Assembly (NCBI RefSeq): GCF_000316645.1
Contig: NC_019684.1
Span: 496,001-560,000, forward strand
DNA: 64,000 nt
Reading direction: 5' to 3'
DNA from: Nostoc sp. PCC 7524
GTDB taxonomy: Bacteria; Cyanobacteriota; Cyanobacteriia; Cyanobacteriales; Nostocaceae
In this document: in pieces, positions 63,019-64,000 of the stretch
Layout of the letters: each line of letters opens with the position of its first letter
Position numbering within the stretch: position 1 is the stretch's first letter
Program-made: the position numbers and the translations under genes
The notes under the pieces: model-generated
What the model saw: only the letters and a program-made list of their open reading frames with translations
Databases searched by the model: none
Told to the model about the DNA's origin: nothing

Positions 63019-64000
63019 TTACCTATTTGCTCCGGTAGCTTGCCCGCCTAATCTTTCTTGAATGCGGCTTTTAGCTGCTTTAAATTGTGTTGCCAATTGT
63101 TCACTTTGATCTGAACTGAGATTATTGCGAATAGACGCAAACATGGTGCTTTCTTCTTGACGAATATGATCGCCCACTATATCCATCAAATGTCTGACTC
63201 TATCTTTGAATTCAGATGTAGAAGGATTCATGTTGCGGATGGTATCTAATAGCCGCTTCATTTCAGATTGTTCATCATACAGTTCTTGGGTTTCACCCTC
63301 ACCGTAGAAGGAACGTACTCTGGGATAAACTACTTCTTCTTCTGCTTCAGCGTGAGCAGTCAAATCTTTATAAATTTGACCGAAATATTCTTGAATCTTC
63401 TGAGGATCGTTACTTTGTAGTAATTCGGTAAACAGGATATTTACCTTATTGTGATCCATCCGAATCACATCTTGAATATTCATATCCCGCTTGTCACTAC
63501 CTTGGGTAACAGCACTACCAACAGCACCAGTCAAAGCCGCCATCGCATCTTGGACTCGTCCCCAAATACCTTGATCTACTTCTTGCCCAGTCAGTTCGCG
63601 CACACCCAGCACTTCCAAAATACCTTTCAGTTGTTCTTGGTGAGCGCGGTTCTCAAAATTAACGGTATTTAAAGGGCCAATTGCTGCCATCACATCAGCA
63701 CCAACTTTTTGTGCAGCTTTGTGAACCAACAAACCACTCATTACTTGCTGATGCTTCAATAATTCGTGCTGAAATACTTTTTCATAGAAGTTCAATTCCG
63801 AGCCTTGCATTAATTGGCGAATTGTATCTACCATTTGGCGAACTGTATTGCGTGGTTCTTTTTGAATGCCATACTGCACATTAACAGTTTCCAGAACTCC
63901 CATATTTTTGCGATCATCATCGAGCATACTGCGAAAGCGATCGCTAATTTCATTATCAGTTGATTCTCTCAAAAATAATTGCTCATTATCTATGAGCAAC
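63019..64000 (-). CDS. Hemerythrin HHE-domain protein (5' end may lie beyond the window)
   Basis: At least 326 residues; the frame is open to the window edge with only a TTG near it, and the first internal ATG is residue 25. The N-terminal helical region (about 30-165) resembles a ferritin-like or four-helix domain. The C-terminal hemerythrin domain (about 172-315) shows RMDHNKVNILF, HAEAEEEVVYPRV and GDHIRQEESTMF, giving the His and Glu ligands of a di-iron site. A role in oxygen, NO or iron sensing or storage is likely. Expression control not visible. Confidence 0.8.
   Translation of the reverse strand, partial: LLIDNEQLFLRESTDNEISDRFRSMLDDDRKNMGVLETVNVQYGIQKEPRNTVRQMVDTIRQLMQGSELNFYEKVFQHELLKHQQVMSGLLVHKAAQKVGADVMAAIGPLNTVNFENRAHQEQLKGILEVLGVRELTGQEVDQGIWGRVQDAMAALTGAVGSAVTQGSDKRDMNIQDVIRMDHNKVNILFTELLQSNDPQKIQEYFGQIYKDLTAHAEAEEEVVYPRVRSFYGEGETQELYDEQSEMKRLLDTIRNMNPSTSEFKDRVRHLMDIVGDHIRQEESTMFASIRNNLSSDQSEQLATQFKAAKSRIQERLGGQATGANR

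Overview
The window comes from a filamentous, heterocyst-forming cyanobacterium of the Anabaena/Nostoc group (Nostocales). The evidence is frequent HIP1 octamers (GCGATCGC), a photosystem II D2 gene, a high-light-inducible protein, an SLH-domain porin, heptanucleotide repeats of the GGGGATT/GGGGACT and GGCAATA type, and a heterocyst envelope polysaccharide (HEP) locus with recognisable hepC and hepA. From memory the HEP part matches the HEP island of Anabaena sp. PCC 7120. No search was run, so the strain is not assigned.

Positions 1-21467 (all plus strand) are the HEP locus. It holds nine glycosyltransferases, a PhyH-type dioxygenase, RfbC, a SAF-domain oxidoreductase, a Wzz/Wzc-like chain-length protein, the HepC phosphoglycosyltransferase, the HepA ABC exporter and a Wzy-like polymerase. 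Together they could charge a lipid carrier, build a repeat unit, flip it and polymerise it into the polysaccharide layer that limits oxygen entry into heterocysts. Next come cysH, a frameshifted XRE regulator and a 1595-residue hybrid histidine kinase with about nine PAS domains (21.6-27.5 kb).

Positions 27.5-38.3 kb are mixed housekeeping and accessory genes: a DOMON-like protein with an APH-type kinase, small membrane proteins, an IS1-family element with a frameshifted transposase, an arsenosugar-type glycosyltransferase, a tandem-domain QueD, a small protein paired with a retropepsin-like protease, a J-domain protein, cysK with an Rrf2 regulator, and a porin. Positions 38.7-49.0 kb hold phhB, an unassigned structured RNA with a 23-codon reading frame, a solitary psbD, an ECF-type ATPase, a NYN RNase, tRNA-Asn, rqcH, an FHA protein, pgl, rph and an adenylate kinase paralogue.

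Positions 49.3-53.4 kb hold a CobO-like protein without a P-loop and a minus-strand deoxypyrimidine cluster: a ThyA fusion, dCMP deaminase, a membrane-anchored dCTP-deaminase-like protein that lacks the catalytic residues, and a deoxyribosyltransferase-like protein. The end of the window carries an hli gene, a redoxin, aroA, a flavin-fold protein, a P-type ATPase with its small partner, a divergent MetK and a hemerythrin protein cut by the window edge.

The best candidates for something undescribed are the structured RNA at 39.16-39.46 kb and the deoxypyrimidine cluster at 50.0-53.4 kb. Repeats (heptamers, GGGTGCGTCAG hairpin elements, GAGACG hairpins) are dense between genes, and heptamer runs supply the stop codons of several genes.
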